From positions 1-29,638 of IMG/VR virus record IMGVR_UViG_3300025162_000962: a DNA stretch of 29,638 bases; one strand, given 5' to 3'. The stretch comes from a virus. Made by a program: the position numbers and the translations under genes. Shown one piece after another: positions 16,781-23,763 of this stretch (positions are counted from its first letter, which is position 1; every line of letters starts with the position of its first letter). Under the pieces are notes generated by a model. It had not been told where the DNA came from and ran no database searches. It saw only the letters and a program-made list of their open reading frames with translations.

Positions 16781-16814
16781 TTATAGTAAACAATAAAAAT
16801 TTATAAATACTTAT
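16773..16814 (+). promoter_or_regulatory. 13-bp inverted repeat spanning promoter box and start codon
   Basis: ATAAGTATTTATA (16773-16785) and TATAAATACTTAT (16802-16814) are exact reverse complements separated by 16 nt. The left arm contains the GTATTTAT box and the right arm ends on the first two bases of the ATG at 16813. In RNA it could hide the start codon; in DNA it puts the box in both orientations. Confidence 0.75.
16777..16784 (+). promoter_or_regulatory. GTATTTAT box, putative phage late promoter 4
   Basis: It lies 28 nt before the first glycosyltransferase gene, the longest spacing of the six boxes, and inside a 13-bp inverted repeat. It would drive the sugar cassette. Confidence 0.55.
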
Positions 16815-17835
16815 GAGACAATTAAGATATATTTGTGCACAGCCAGCTATTAAATATTATGCTTGGCAGGTAGAAGTAATGATAAACAATTTCATTGAGA
16901 TGGGTATTAATGCTAATAACATTGATATTATTGCGTGGAAGGAGAATGGTATAATACCTGAAGAATGGAGTAAGCTTGCAAATAGATATGCAGCAAGATT
17001 CTTTTTTTATGATGACACCAGAGAAATCAAACACTACGTTTCATCAATCAGACCTAATATTTTAAAACAACATTTTAAAGCGCATTCTTACTTAAAGAAT
17101 GATGTAATATTTTATCATGATTGTGATATTGTATTTACTAAACCGCCAAGAGAGTGGATTAGTGATGATATGTTGAATGATGAAGAGTGGTATGGTTCTG
17201 ATACTCGTTGGTATATTGCTCATTCATATATTAAGAGTAAAGGTGATGATATTATTCAGAAAATGTGCAATATTATGCAAATGGATGAGAAAGTAATTGA
17301 AGACAATGAATTAAATTGTATAGGTGCACAATATCTAATGAAAAATGTCGATTATTCTTATTGGGATAGGGTTGAAAAAGATTCGGAGAAATTATTTAAA
17401 GACGTTACAAATTTAAATAACAAAAAAATTTATTTAGATAAAATCAAATGGGAAGAAGAAAAAATTGAATGGGAGAAAAATAATGTGGAAGCAATTGCCA
17501 ATGGTGAAAAATTCTCCAAGCCACTATATCACGAGTTACAAATATGGTGCGCAGATATGTGGGCAGTCCTATGGGGTGCATGGAGATTGGGTTATAAAAC
17601 TAATATTCATCCTAATTATGAATTTAGCTGGGCAACATCAAGTGAAAATGATTATGATAGAATGAATATTATGCATAATGCTGGTATTGAATCAGCAGAT
17701 AATGGTCAATTTTATAAAGCTGCATATATGAATAGTTTTCCATATAATTTAGATTTAAAAATAAACGAATATACCACTAGTAAGAAATATTATGAGTGGG
17801 TTCAAAAGGTAGAAAAAATAACTTGTTTAATCTAA
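16813..17835 (+). CDS. Putative glycosyltransferase with DxD motif
   Basis: A protein of 340 residues. The N-terminus MRQLRYICAQPAIKYYAWQV and the following alternating strands and helices fit a GT-A nucleotide-binding fold. The FYHDCDIVFTKPP segment (DCD, residues 103-105) is a typical metal- and UDP-sugar-binding DxD. A Trp-rich C-terminal segment (WCADMWAVLWGAWRLGYKT) could line the acceptor site. A charged helical insertion lies around residues 205-235. There is no membrane segment, so it is cytoplasmic. It is the first gene of a run of three glycosyltransferases and a methyltransferase placed among tail genes, which suggests modification of virion proteins or of a host glycan. I cannot name the family; fold and class are inferred from motifs. 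Confidence 0.65.
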   Translation: MRQLRYICAQPAIKYYAWQVEVMINNFIEMGINANNIDIIAWKENGIIPEEWSKLANRYAARFFFYDDTREIKHYVSSIRPNILKQHFKAHSYLKNDVIFYHDCDIVFTKPPREWISDDMLNDEEWYGSDTRWYIAHSYIKSKGDDIIQKMCNIMQMDEKVIEDNELNCIGAQYLMKNVDYSYWDRVEKDSEKLFKDVTNLNNKKIYLDKIKWEEEKIEWEKNNVEAIANGEKFSKPLYHELQIWCADMWAVLWGAWRLGYKTNIHPNYEFSWATSSENDYDRMNIMHNAGIESADNGQFYKAAYMNSFPYNLDLKINEYTTSKKYYEWVQKVEKITCLI

Positions 17836-17853
17836 ATAAAAAAATTAATTATT

Positions 17854-18618
17854 ATGAATAAAAAAAATGTTGGAATTGTAATATTAGCAACTAATGCTTA
17901 TTTTGTACTTGGCGTAAATTTGATGAAGAAATTCATATATCATTATAAAGGCGATGCAAAAATTACTTTTTATTTTTTCTCGGATACAAACCCTAATGAA
18001 TATGTTCCAGATAATTTAGATGTTAAATATACACACCAAGTACATGATAATTGGTTGGATGGTACGAATTCTAAGTTTACAAATATATTGTCATTAGAAA
18101 ATTCGGATGCTGATTATTTAATATATATAGATGCAGACACCAGTATATCAAAGGATTTTACCGAAGAATGGTTTATTGGTGATACGGTAGGATTGGAACA
18201 TTTCGGTAACAATGGTTGGATGAAAGACGTTAAAGGTTATGATAGAAATATAAACTCAAAAGCATATGTGCCAATGGATACTCCATTATTTCAAATGTAC
18301 TATCATGGGTGCTTGTTTGGTGGAGAGAAAAATAGGCTTATGGAAGTATGTAAAATTTTGCATAATAATCAGTTGGAAGATAAAAAAATATCTTATGAAC
18401 CCGGGGTAAATGATGAAAGTTACATTAATCAATATTATCACTATAATCCCCCTACTCTTACAGTATATTTAGATAAATATATGTTTAATGTTAGTGATAA
18501 GGGAGGAATTGGGGATACTAGAGATATGAAATTAAATATAGGGTCACTAAAAGCAGAAATGTTAATTAATAAAAACAATAATTACGATATTATAAACAAC
18601 CGTATAGTAGTAAAATGA
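17854..18618 (+). CDS. GT6-family glycosyltransferase
   Basis: A protein of 254 residues, the usual size for bacterial GT6 enzymes, which lack the mammalian membrane anchor. It starts MNKKNVGIVILATNAYFVLG. DAD (residues 93-95) in LIYIDADTSI is the metal-binding site. YYHGCLFGGEKN and NDESYINQYYHYNPPTLTVY match the GT6 FFGG and DES.LN.Y...PT..L regions of the ABO blood-group transferase family. These are retaining alpha-Gal/GalNAc transferases. Many bacterial GT6 proteins have NxN in place of DxD, so the intact DAD is worth noting. It sits 18 nt after the previous transferase and overlaps the next by ATGA, so the three are probably cotranslated. Confidence 0.8.
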   Translation: MNKKNVGIVILATNAYFVLGVNLMKKFIYHYKGDAKITFYFFSDTNPNEYVPDNLDVKYTHQVHDNWLDGTNSKFTNILSLENSDADYLIYIDADTSISKDFTEEWFIGDTVGLEHFGNNGWMKDVKGYDRNINSKAYVPMDTPLFQMYYHGCLFGGEKNRLMEVCKILHNNQLEDKKISYEPGVNDESYINQYYHYNPPTLTVYLDKYMFNVSDKGGIGDTRDMKLNIGSLKAEMLINKNNNYDIINNRIVVK

Positions 18619-19934
18619 TTTCCTCATTTAAAACGATTGATAATAACACAAGTATAGAATATAAAAACATATATTCTATATTTGGCGTGTTATATTTTTT
18701 CACTATTGAAGAAATTAATTTACCTTATGTTAAAAAATTTACAACGTCTTATGACTGGAGACCACAAATCAAAAAATTTAATTCTGAAGAAGAGCTAAAT
18801 AATTACATAGAAACCCTTCAAGACATAAAAATTGTTGACTTAGCAGTATTGGCGGATAATTTGTGGTATGGAAATATTGGGCACGGATTATTTGACGGAT
18901 TATACCCAATATATCTATCATTATTAAAATTTGGATATGTTGACGAACCTTTTACGTTTTTATCTATGGATTGGTCGTTTAGGGAAAATTTTGCGTATGA
19001 TACGATTAAAGCTTTCACAAAACAGGAATTGTTAGAATATACTAATTTAGATAAAAGTGAAATATTTCACTTCAAAACGTTGATTGCTGGAACAGATCCA
19101 ACGGGAAATAGGGTTGTAAATAAAGAAATGTTTATATATGGTAAACATTGGGATGGTTTAGCACAGTTTAAAAGAAGACTTTTTGAAGTACATGGTATTA
19201 ACATTGACAAACCATTAAATCGTGTGCCCAATGTAATCATAATTAATAATAAGAGATTTAATGAACAAGATGTAATAATTCTTAAAGAGGTTGTTAATAA
19301 GGTATCTGATATTTGTAACATAAAATTTATTGATTGGTATCATGATTATAAAATTTATGGAAACAAAGCATTTATTAAACAAATGGAAGACTTTCAAGAG
19401 GTAGATATTCAGATTACTGCACCGGGTACTGGAATGATGTATCTTCCACTTCTTAAACGAGGTGCTGTTAATATTAATCTTGGATTTATCGAACACACTC
19501 AAACCAATACAGTTAGAGGTAATCTTAAAATATTGGAATCAAAGCACCCAGATCATTTAATTCCTGCATATATGGAACAGCCCATATGTGCTGGGACATA
19601 TTATGTTACTAGTTTATATTATGATAGATATAAATACAATAATTTGGAGATCGAACCATTAATTGCCATAATTAATGAGGCAATTGAACTAATAAAAAAT
19701 GGTCAAATTATTGAGGGTAATGTTAATATAGATGCTAAAGTATTTAGGGAATATTGTAAAATAGCTAAAGACGCAAATGAAATTTGTGCACATCTAACAT
19801 ACGGATCGCTACACGTAGAATTTTTTGTGAACGAACATCCATACGCATTATTACCAACAACTGATATAGAATTACTTAGAAAAATTAAAGATGAGCTTGG
19901 TTATGATAGACAATACGAAATTCGTTTGGACTAG
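18615..19934 (+). CDS. GT61-like glycosyltransferase
   Basis: A protein of 439 residues with a start that overlaps the stop of the GT6 gene (ATGA). Residues about 80-110 (LADNLWYGNIGHGLFDGLYP) recall the N..H.L.D.L.P region of GT61/DUF563 proteins. FKRRLFEVHGI and VIIINNKR follow. The segment VDIQITAPGTGMMYLPLLKRG followed by AVNINLGF corresponds to the GT61 GA...N..F...G..vvE region. GT61 includes xylosyl-, arabinosyl- and O-GlcNAc-transferring enzymes (EOGT, POMGNT2). No membrane segment is seen. The 3' end overlaps the start of the methyltransferase frame by 44 nt. Family assignment is moderate; the sugar is unknown. Confidence 0.6.
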   Translation: MISSFKTIDNNTSIEYKNIYSIFGVLYFFTIEEINLPYVKKFTTSYDWRPQIKKFNSEEELNNYIETLQDIKIVDLAVLADNLWYGNIGHGLFDGLYPIYLSLLKFGYVDEPFTFLSMDWSFRENFAYDTIKAFTKQELLEYTNLDKSEIFHFKTLIAGTDPTGNRVVNKEMFIYGKHWDGLAQFKRRLFEVHGINIDKPLNRVPNVIIINNKRFNEQDVIILKEVVNKVSDICNIKFIDWYHDYKIYGNKAFIKQMEDFQEVDIQITAPGTGMMYLPLLKRGAVNINLGFIEHTQTNTVRGNLKILESKHPDHLIPAYMEQPICAGTYYVTSLYYDRYKYNNLEIEPLIAIINEAIELIKNGQIIEGNVNIDAKVFREYCKIAKDANEICAHLTYGSLHVEFFVNEHPYALLPTTDIELLRKIKDELGYDRQYEIRLD

Positions 19935-20553
19935 AGTCATTGGTGGAATTCCCCTTCAGTTTGAAGATGTGGCAACGTCTAATACAGTGCCATTTGTATT
20001 TGGAGAATTTGAGCAAGATTACTATTGATTAGAACAAATTCAATTATCCAAAGAAGATATTGTAATTGATGTGGGTGCTAATGTTGGAATGTTTTCCATT
20101 TATATTAAAAAGAAGTTTGGGTGTAAAGTAATTGCATTTGAGCCAGTTCCAATGAACTTCAAACAATTTAAGAAAAATATTATTCTAAATGGTTTGTCTT
20201 TAGATGATTTTGAATTACATAATACTGCTGTGACTGACGTTGAAGGAGAGATTGTTAGAATTGGTACTCCGTTGGATAATACTGGAGGTTCATCCACTTA
20301 TGATTTCAACACCAATTATTCAATGTGTAAAACTGAAACGTTAGAAAAATACATAACAAAAGATTGTAAATACTTGAAAATAGATTGCGAAGGCAGTGAA
20401 TATTCAATCATTCCTTCAATACTCCATAAGATTAACCAATTTAGTTATATTGGGATTGAATACCACAAATTCAATGAGGATCAAAATCCCAAAGTATTAC
20501 ATGAAACATTGAGAATGAATTTTAATGGAGAAATGTTTCATGCAGATATTTAA
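19891..20553 (+). pseudogene. FkbM-family methyltransferase interrupted by in-frame TGA
   Basis: From ATG 19891 (or 19903) the frame encodes 45 residues ending FGEFEQDYY, meets TGA at 20026-20028, then continues in the same frame with LEQIQLSKEDIVIDVGANVG to 20553. The downstream part has the Methyltransf_21 signatures: the SAM-binding DVGANVGMFSIY, VIAFEPVPMNF, an NTAVTD..GE segment and YLKIDCEGSEYSII. A downstream GTG (20071) would start inside the SAM motif and is an unlikely true start. FkbM enzymes O-methylate sugars, which fits the neighbouring transferases. The gene is either recently inactivated, read through at TGA, or carries a sequencing error. TGA is an ordinary stop for other genes here (for example 29545), so genome-wide recoding is unlikely. 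Confidence 0.75.
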
Positions 20554-20591
20554 GACAATTAATTATTTTATTAATTAAATTTAGATTATCA

Positions 20592-20599
20592 GTATTTAT
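20592..20599 (+). promoter_or_regulatory. GTATTTAT box, putative phage late promoter 5
   Basis: It lies 14 nt before the ATG at 20614, in the context cagtatttataataaaatt. A weak all-AT hairpin (20557-20576) precedes it. Confidence 0.6.
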
Positions 20600-20613
20600 A
20601 ATAAAATTTAAAT

Positions 20614-21360
20614 ATGGCAAGCGGATATTCAATATTTACAACATATCTTTTAGTACCAACTGGAACATCTTTGGGTTATGGTTATAGTGAAGCAATTCAT
20701 TGTAATTATATTAAGAAAACTCAATCAGCAGTAACAAACCCAACAATGGGGGAAACAACCATAAATTTTCCAAATATTGCCGAATTTAAGTTTCTTAGTG
20801 ATGATCTCGTGCATAGCACTGGATATACTGTTCATAGAATATTTGCATTAATACAAATTATTGATAATGCTGGTTATACAAATATTGGGGATGTAAAAGC
20901 AATTGCTTCTGAATGGAGAATTTTTGAAATTACCAATCAGATTCTCACGCATGCTGCTGGAACACCATTAACTGCAAAACAATTAACAAGCGTTGTTTTT
21001 AGAGTACCATTTAACGACTACTATACATATCCCATATATAATTTAAGTTATCTCAATTATCCAACAAAAGAAATTGCTGATGATGATAAATTATGTCTTG
21101 GTGATGAAATATACTTTTTTGGCAACGTATCAACAGAAATAAAAGCAATTGCATATACAACCGATCTTTCAATTAATTTGCCATTAAATCAGTTTAATTC
21201 ATCCACAAATAATACTTGGACTGAAACTGATCAGGTAGCAATAAGTGAAATCGGTATATATGATGCAAACAAAAATCTAGTCGCAATTGGGAAACTTAAT
21301 AACCCGATTATTAAGGATGAAACGATTTCTAGAACAATCGTTTTTGATATAGATTTTTAA
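20614..21360 (+). CDS. Putative virion structural protein (tail/baseplate)
   Basis: A protein of 248 residues of unknown family, beta-rich and without membrane segments. The C-terminal VAISEIGIYDANKNLVAIGK segment, followed by LNNPIIKDET, is a pattern common in phage tail-fibre and baseplate proteins (an EIGIyd..g.lvaig..). The N-terminal MASGYSIFTTYLLVPTG also looks like a short virion-binding segment. It has its own GTATTTAT box, like the other virion genes, which supports late expression. Function is by resemblance and context only. Confidence 0.55.
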   Translation: MASGYSIFTTYLLVPTGTSLGYGYSEAIHCNYIKKTQSAVTNPTMGETTINFPNIAEFKFLSDDLVHSTGYTVHRIFALIQIIDNAGYTNIGDVKAIASEWRIFEITNQILTHAAGTPLTAKQLTSVVFRVPFNDYYTYPIYNLSYLNYPTKEIADDDKLCLGDEIYFFGNVSTEIKAIAYTTDLSINLPLNQFNSSTNNTWTETDQVAISEIGIYDANKNLVAIGKLNNPIIKDETISRTIVFDIDF

Positions 21361-21405
21361 TTTATAACAAAATCATAAATTTTTACATTTTTTTATAATT
21401 TCTTA

Positions 21406-21413
21406 GTATTTAT
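21406..21413 (+). promoter_or_regulatory. GTATTTAT box, putative phage late promoter 6
   Basis: It lies 19 nt before the ATG at 21433, in the context tagtatttattataaatta. It would drive the ribbon-helix-helix and resolvase genes. Confidence 0.6.
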
Positions 21414-21432
21414 TATAAATTATATAATAAAT

Positions 21433-21630
21433 ATGAAAGAGTTGCGCATAGTTGACGAAACAAAACCAAAGTCCATTATTATTGATGGAAGTCTACATAG
21501 TAGATTTAAAATGTTTTGTAAGGGAAAAAGTATGAAAATTGGTGGAGTTATTGAAGATTTAATTAGAGTATATCTTAACAATCCAAAAGTAGTACAAAAA
21601 ATGATAGACGAGCATAAAGAAAGCGTATAA
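21433..21630 (+). CDS. Small putative ribbon-helix-helix DNA-binding protein
   Basis: A protein of 65 residues. A short strand (KSIIIDGSLHSRFKMFCKGK) followed by two helices (residues about 26-36 and 38-50, IGGVIEDLIRVYLNNP) fits an Arc/MetJ-type ribbon-helix-helix domain. The basic tail suits DNA binding. It lies one base before the RuvC-like gene and shares its promoter box, so it may regulate this small operon or help the resolvase. The fold is inferred from pattern, not from recognised homology. Confidence 0.55.
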   Translation: MKELRIVDETKPKSIIIDGSLHSRFKMFCKGKSMKIGGVIEDLIRVYLNNPKVVQKMIDEHKESV

Positions 21631-21631
21631 T

Positions 21632-22297
21632 ATGGAAAAATATATATGGTCGCTTGATATTAGTACTACAAATATCGGAAGTGCTTTATGGGATTCAAAA
21701 GGAAAGTTAATTGAATTGAAACATCTGGAATTAAAAATAGATAAAAATGTTCAAGTTGGAGATAGAGATATTCATAAAGCGGAAATCTTTAGGAAATATG
21801 TGGAAGAATATAAAAATAGAATATTAACTGAACTAAACGGTGAAATTGAATATATTATAGTTGAAGAACCTTTGAACGGTAGCAACAATTCCAACACAGT
21901 TTCATTGTTATATGGTTTTAATGGAATTTGTAGATATATTCTATACACAATATTCAATATTTATCCAAAGAAAATATCTGTGCATGAGTCACGTAAATTA
22001 TTTTTGGTCGATTTGGTTCACAACGAAAAAAGAAAGGGTGAAATGGTTGAAGTATTATCTTTTCCTAAAGAATATATAAAAGAAAAGAAATTATATATAT
22101 GGGAAAAAGTATCTAAACTAGAAAAACAAATTGAATGGTTTTATGGTAAAGACGGTAAACTAAAAGACATCAACTATGATATGTCCGATTCTTTTGTTGT
22201 TGGTATTGCTGGTTTAATTACTTTAGACATTATTACAAAAGAAGATTGGAAAAAAAGATATTTATCAATATGTCCCAAAAAACATCAATTGGAATAA
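21632..22297 (+). CDS. RuvC-like Holliday junction resolvase
   Basis: A protein of 221 residues with an RNase H-like fold. WSLDISTTNIGSALW supplies the first acidic residue (D9), EYIIVEEPL the glutamate (E78 or E79), and INYDMSDSFVVGIAGL the paired aspartates (D183, D186). This D-E-D-D order is that of RuvC and related phage or poxvirus resolvases. Resolvases debranch replicating phage DNA before packaging. Expression from a late-type box fits that role, as with the late T4 gp49 resolvase, which is unrelated in fold. Residues 130-175 are a charged helical insertion. The 3' end overlaps the following endonuclease gene by 28 nt. Confidence 0.75.
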   Translation: MEKYIWSLDISTTNIGSALWDSKGKLIELKHLELKIDKNVQVGDRDIHKAEIFRKYVEEYKNRILTELNGEIEYIIVEEPLNGSNNSNTVSLLYGFNGICRYILYTIFNIYPKKISVHESRKLFLVDLVHNEKRKGEMVEVLSFPKEYIKEKKLYIWEKVSKLEKQIEWFYGKDGKLKDINYDMSDSFVVGIAGLITLDIITKEDWKKRYLSICPKKHQLE

Positions 22298-23382
22298 TTA
22301 AAGAATATGTAAAATTACTTGGCTGTTCATTAATGTCAACTAGTTATAGAAATAACAAAGAGGCGTTGAAATGGAAATGTGATTGTGGTGAGGAATGGGA
22401 ATCTTCTTGGAGTAATTTAAAAACTAAAAATGCTTTGTGCCCAAAATGTCAAAATAGAAGAACATCAAAAAATCCGAATAAATACAATATTAATGATTTT
22501 AAAATTATTGCCAATAATAAAGGGGGTGTTTGCTTATCGGACATCTATACTCATTGTAAGGTCAAATTAAAATTTCGATGTAATTTTGGTCATATTTGGG
22601 AGGCTACACCTGCAAATATAATAAATAGTAAAACATGGTGTCCAGTTTGTGGGCGCACTAGCTCAACTACCATTAATGATATACAAAAACTTGCCCATAA
22701 AAAGAATGGCATGTGTTTGTCAACAAAATATGTAAACGGCAGCACAAAACTTTTGTGGGAATGCGAAAATGGTCACGAGTGGATGGCAGTTCCTGAAAGT
22801 ATCGTGGCTGGGACTTGGTGTCCAATATGTGCAAATAGAAACATACCATCAACAATATGCGAAATGCACGAAATTGCCCATGAACGAGACGGAGAGTGTG
22901 TTAGTGAAAAATATGTTAACGCTCATTCAAAATTGAAATGGAAATGTGAGAATGGTCACGAGTGGAATGCAACGCCATCGAACATAAAGAATGGGAAATG
23001 GTGTCCATTGTGCATATCTTCTGGCGGTGAAAAATTCTTAAGGAATTTATTTATAAAAAATGGGGTTAAATTCGAACCACAAAAAAAATATGATGACTGT
23101 AGAAACGTTAAACAACTACCTTTTGATTTTTATTTAATTGATTATAATATTTTAATTGAATATGACGGTCATCATCATTTTAAACCAATTCAATTTAATG
23201 GGTGTTCAATTGAAAAAGCAAATAAAACATTTTTAGGCACAATAAAAAACGATAAAATTAAAAATGAATATTGTATGAATAATAACATTCCTTTAATACG
23301 AATACCATACACAGAAAAGAATATCGGAGAATATTTAAAAAATAAATTGATTGATTATAACGCTCTTTTCATTATTAAATGA
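22270..23382 (+). CDS. Homing endonuclease with DUF4379-type zinc ribbons
   Basis: A protein of 370 residues from ATG 22270; an in-frame TTG at 22246 would extend it by 8 residues deeper into the resolvase gene. Four tandem units carry a GHeW-type core and C..C pairs (LKWKCDCGEEWES, FRCNFGHIWEA, WECENGHEWMAV, WKCENGHEWNAT, each closed by a CPxC pair). They resemble DUF4379 zinc-ribbon repeats. The C-terminus is the same nuclease core as the copies at 1-948 and 25227-26339: GGEKFLRNLF, LPFDFYLIDYNILIEYDG, HHHF and a ND.IKNEYC segment. It is inserted without an intron between the resolvase and a GIY-YIG gene, overlapping the first by 28 nt and the second by ATGA. Confidence 0.85.
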   Translation: MSQKTSIGIIKEYVKLLGCSLMSTSYRNNKEALKWKCDCGEEWESSWSNLKTKNALCPKCQNRRTSKNPNKYNINDFKIIANNKGGVCLSDIYTHCKVKLKFRCNFGHIWEATPANIINSKTWCPVCGRTSSTTINDIQKLAHKKNGMCLSTKYVNGSTKLLWECENGHEWMAVPESIVAGTWCPICANRNIPSTICEMHEIAHERDGECVSEKYVNAHSKLKWKCENGHEWNATPSNIKNGKWCPLCISSGGEKFLRNLFIKNGVKFEPQKKYDDCRNVKQLPFDFYLIDYNILIEYDGHHHFKPIQFNGCSIEKANKTFLGTIKNDKIKNEYCMNNNIPLIRIPYTEKNIGEYLKNKLIDYNALFIIK

Positions 23383-23687
23383 GATACATATATTTAATTA
23401 AATCTGTAGAGGATAGTTGTTATAAAATTGGGATATCTAAACACCCAAACAAACGTTTGTCACAATTGCAAACGGGAAATTCTGCAGAGTTAAAACTAAT
23501 TGATGTATATCCCACTGAGTTAGCCAATCAAATTGAAGGAACATTACATAGAAAATATTCTCACATACATAAAAACGGTGAGTGGTTCGATGGGTCAATA
23601 GAAATTGAGGTTTCGTTTATAAAAGAGTGTAAACGAATTGAAGAAACTTTAAAGATGTTAAAGCAAAGCGGTAATGTATTTATCTGA
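23379..23687 (+). CDS. T5orf172/GIY-YIG-type small nuclease
   Basis: A protein of 102 residues covering one whole domain. MRYIYLIKS supplies the first Tyr motif, YKIGISKHPNKRLSQLQTGN the second motif and catalytic-type Arg, and IEGTLHRKYSHIH with GEWF the E..LH and GEWF signatures of the T5orf172 (MUG113-like) branch of GIY-YIG proteins. The start overlaps the stop of the endonuclease upstream (ATGA), so the two are probably translationally coupled. It could be an independent homing nuclease or a partner of its neighbour. It has no separate DNA-binding domain. Confidence 0.75.
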   Translation: MRYIYLIKSVEDSCYKIGISKHPNKRLSQLQTGNSAELKLIDVYPTELANQIEGTLHRKYSHIHKNGEWFDGSIEIEVSFIKECKRIEETLKMLKQSGNVFI

Positions 23688-23694
23688 AAACCCT

Positions 23695-23724
23695 TGCATT
23701 TTCAATAAAATTATTGTATGTTTG
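23695..23724 (+). promoter_or_regulatory. Bacteroidetes-type promoter before metallophosphoesterase gene
   Basis: TTG (23695-23697), 19 nt, then TATGTTTG (23717-23724) fits the Bacteroidetes primary-sigma consensus TTG / TAnnTTTG. The ATG lies 39 nt downstream of the -7 element. Confidence 0.6.
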
Positions 23725-23763
23725 GGGAAATTTTAATAAATAACATTATTTAAACCATTTAAA

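Noticed and set aside
19891-20553. Genome-wide TGA recoding
   Set aside because: Several genes end in TGA with sensible downstream starts or a terminator (18618, 23382, 25230, 29545), and Trp is encoded by TGG throughout.
20557-20576. All-AT hairpin after the methyltransferase frame as a terminator
   Set aside because: The stem has only seven A/T pairs and no strong T run; it is too weak to call in this base composition.
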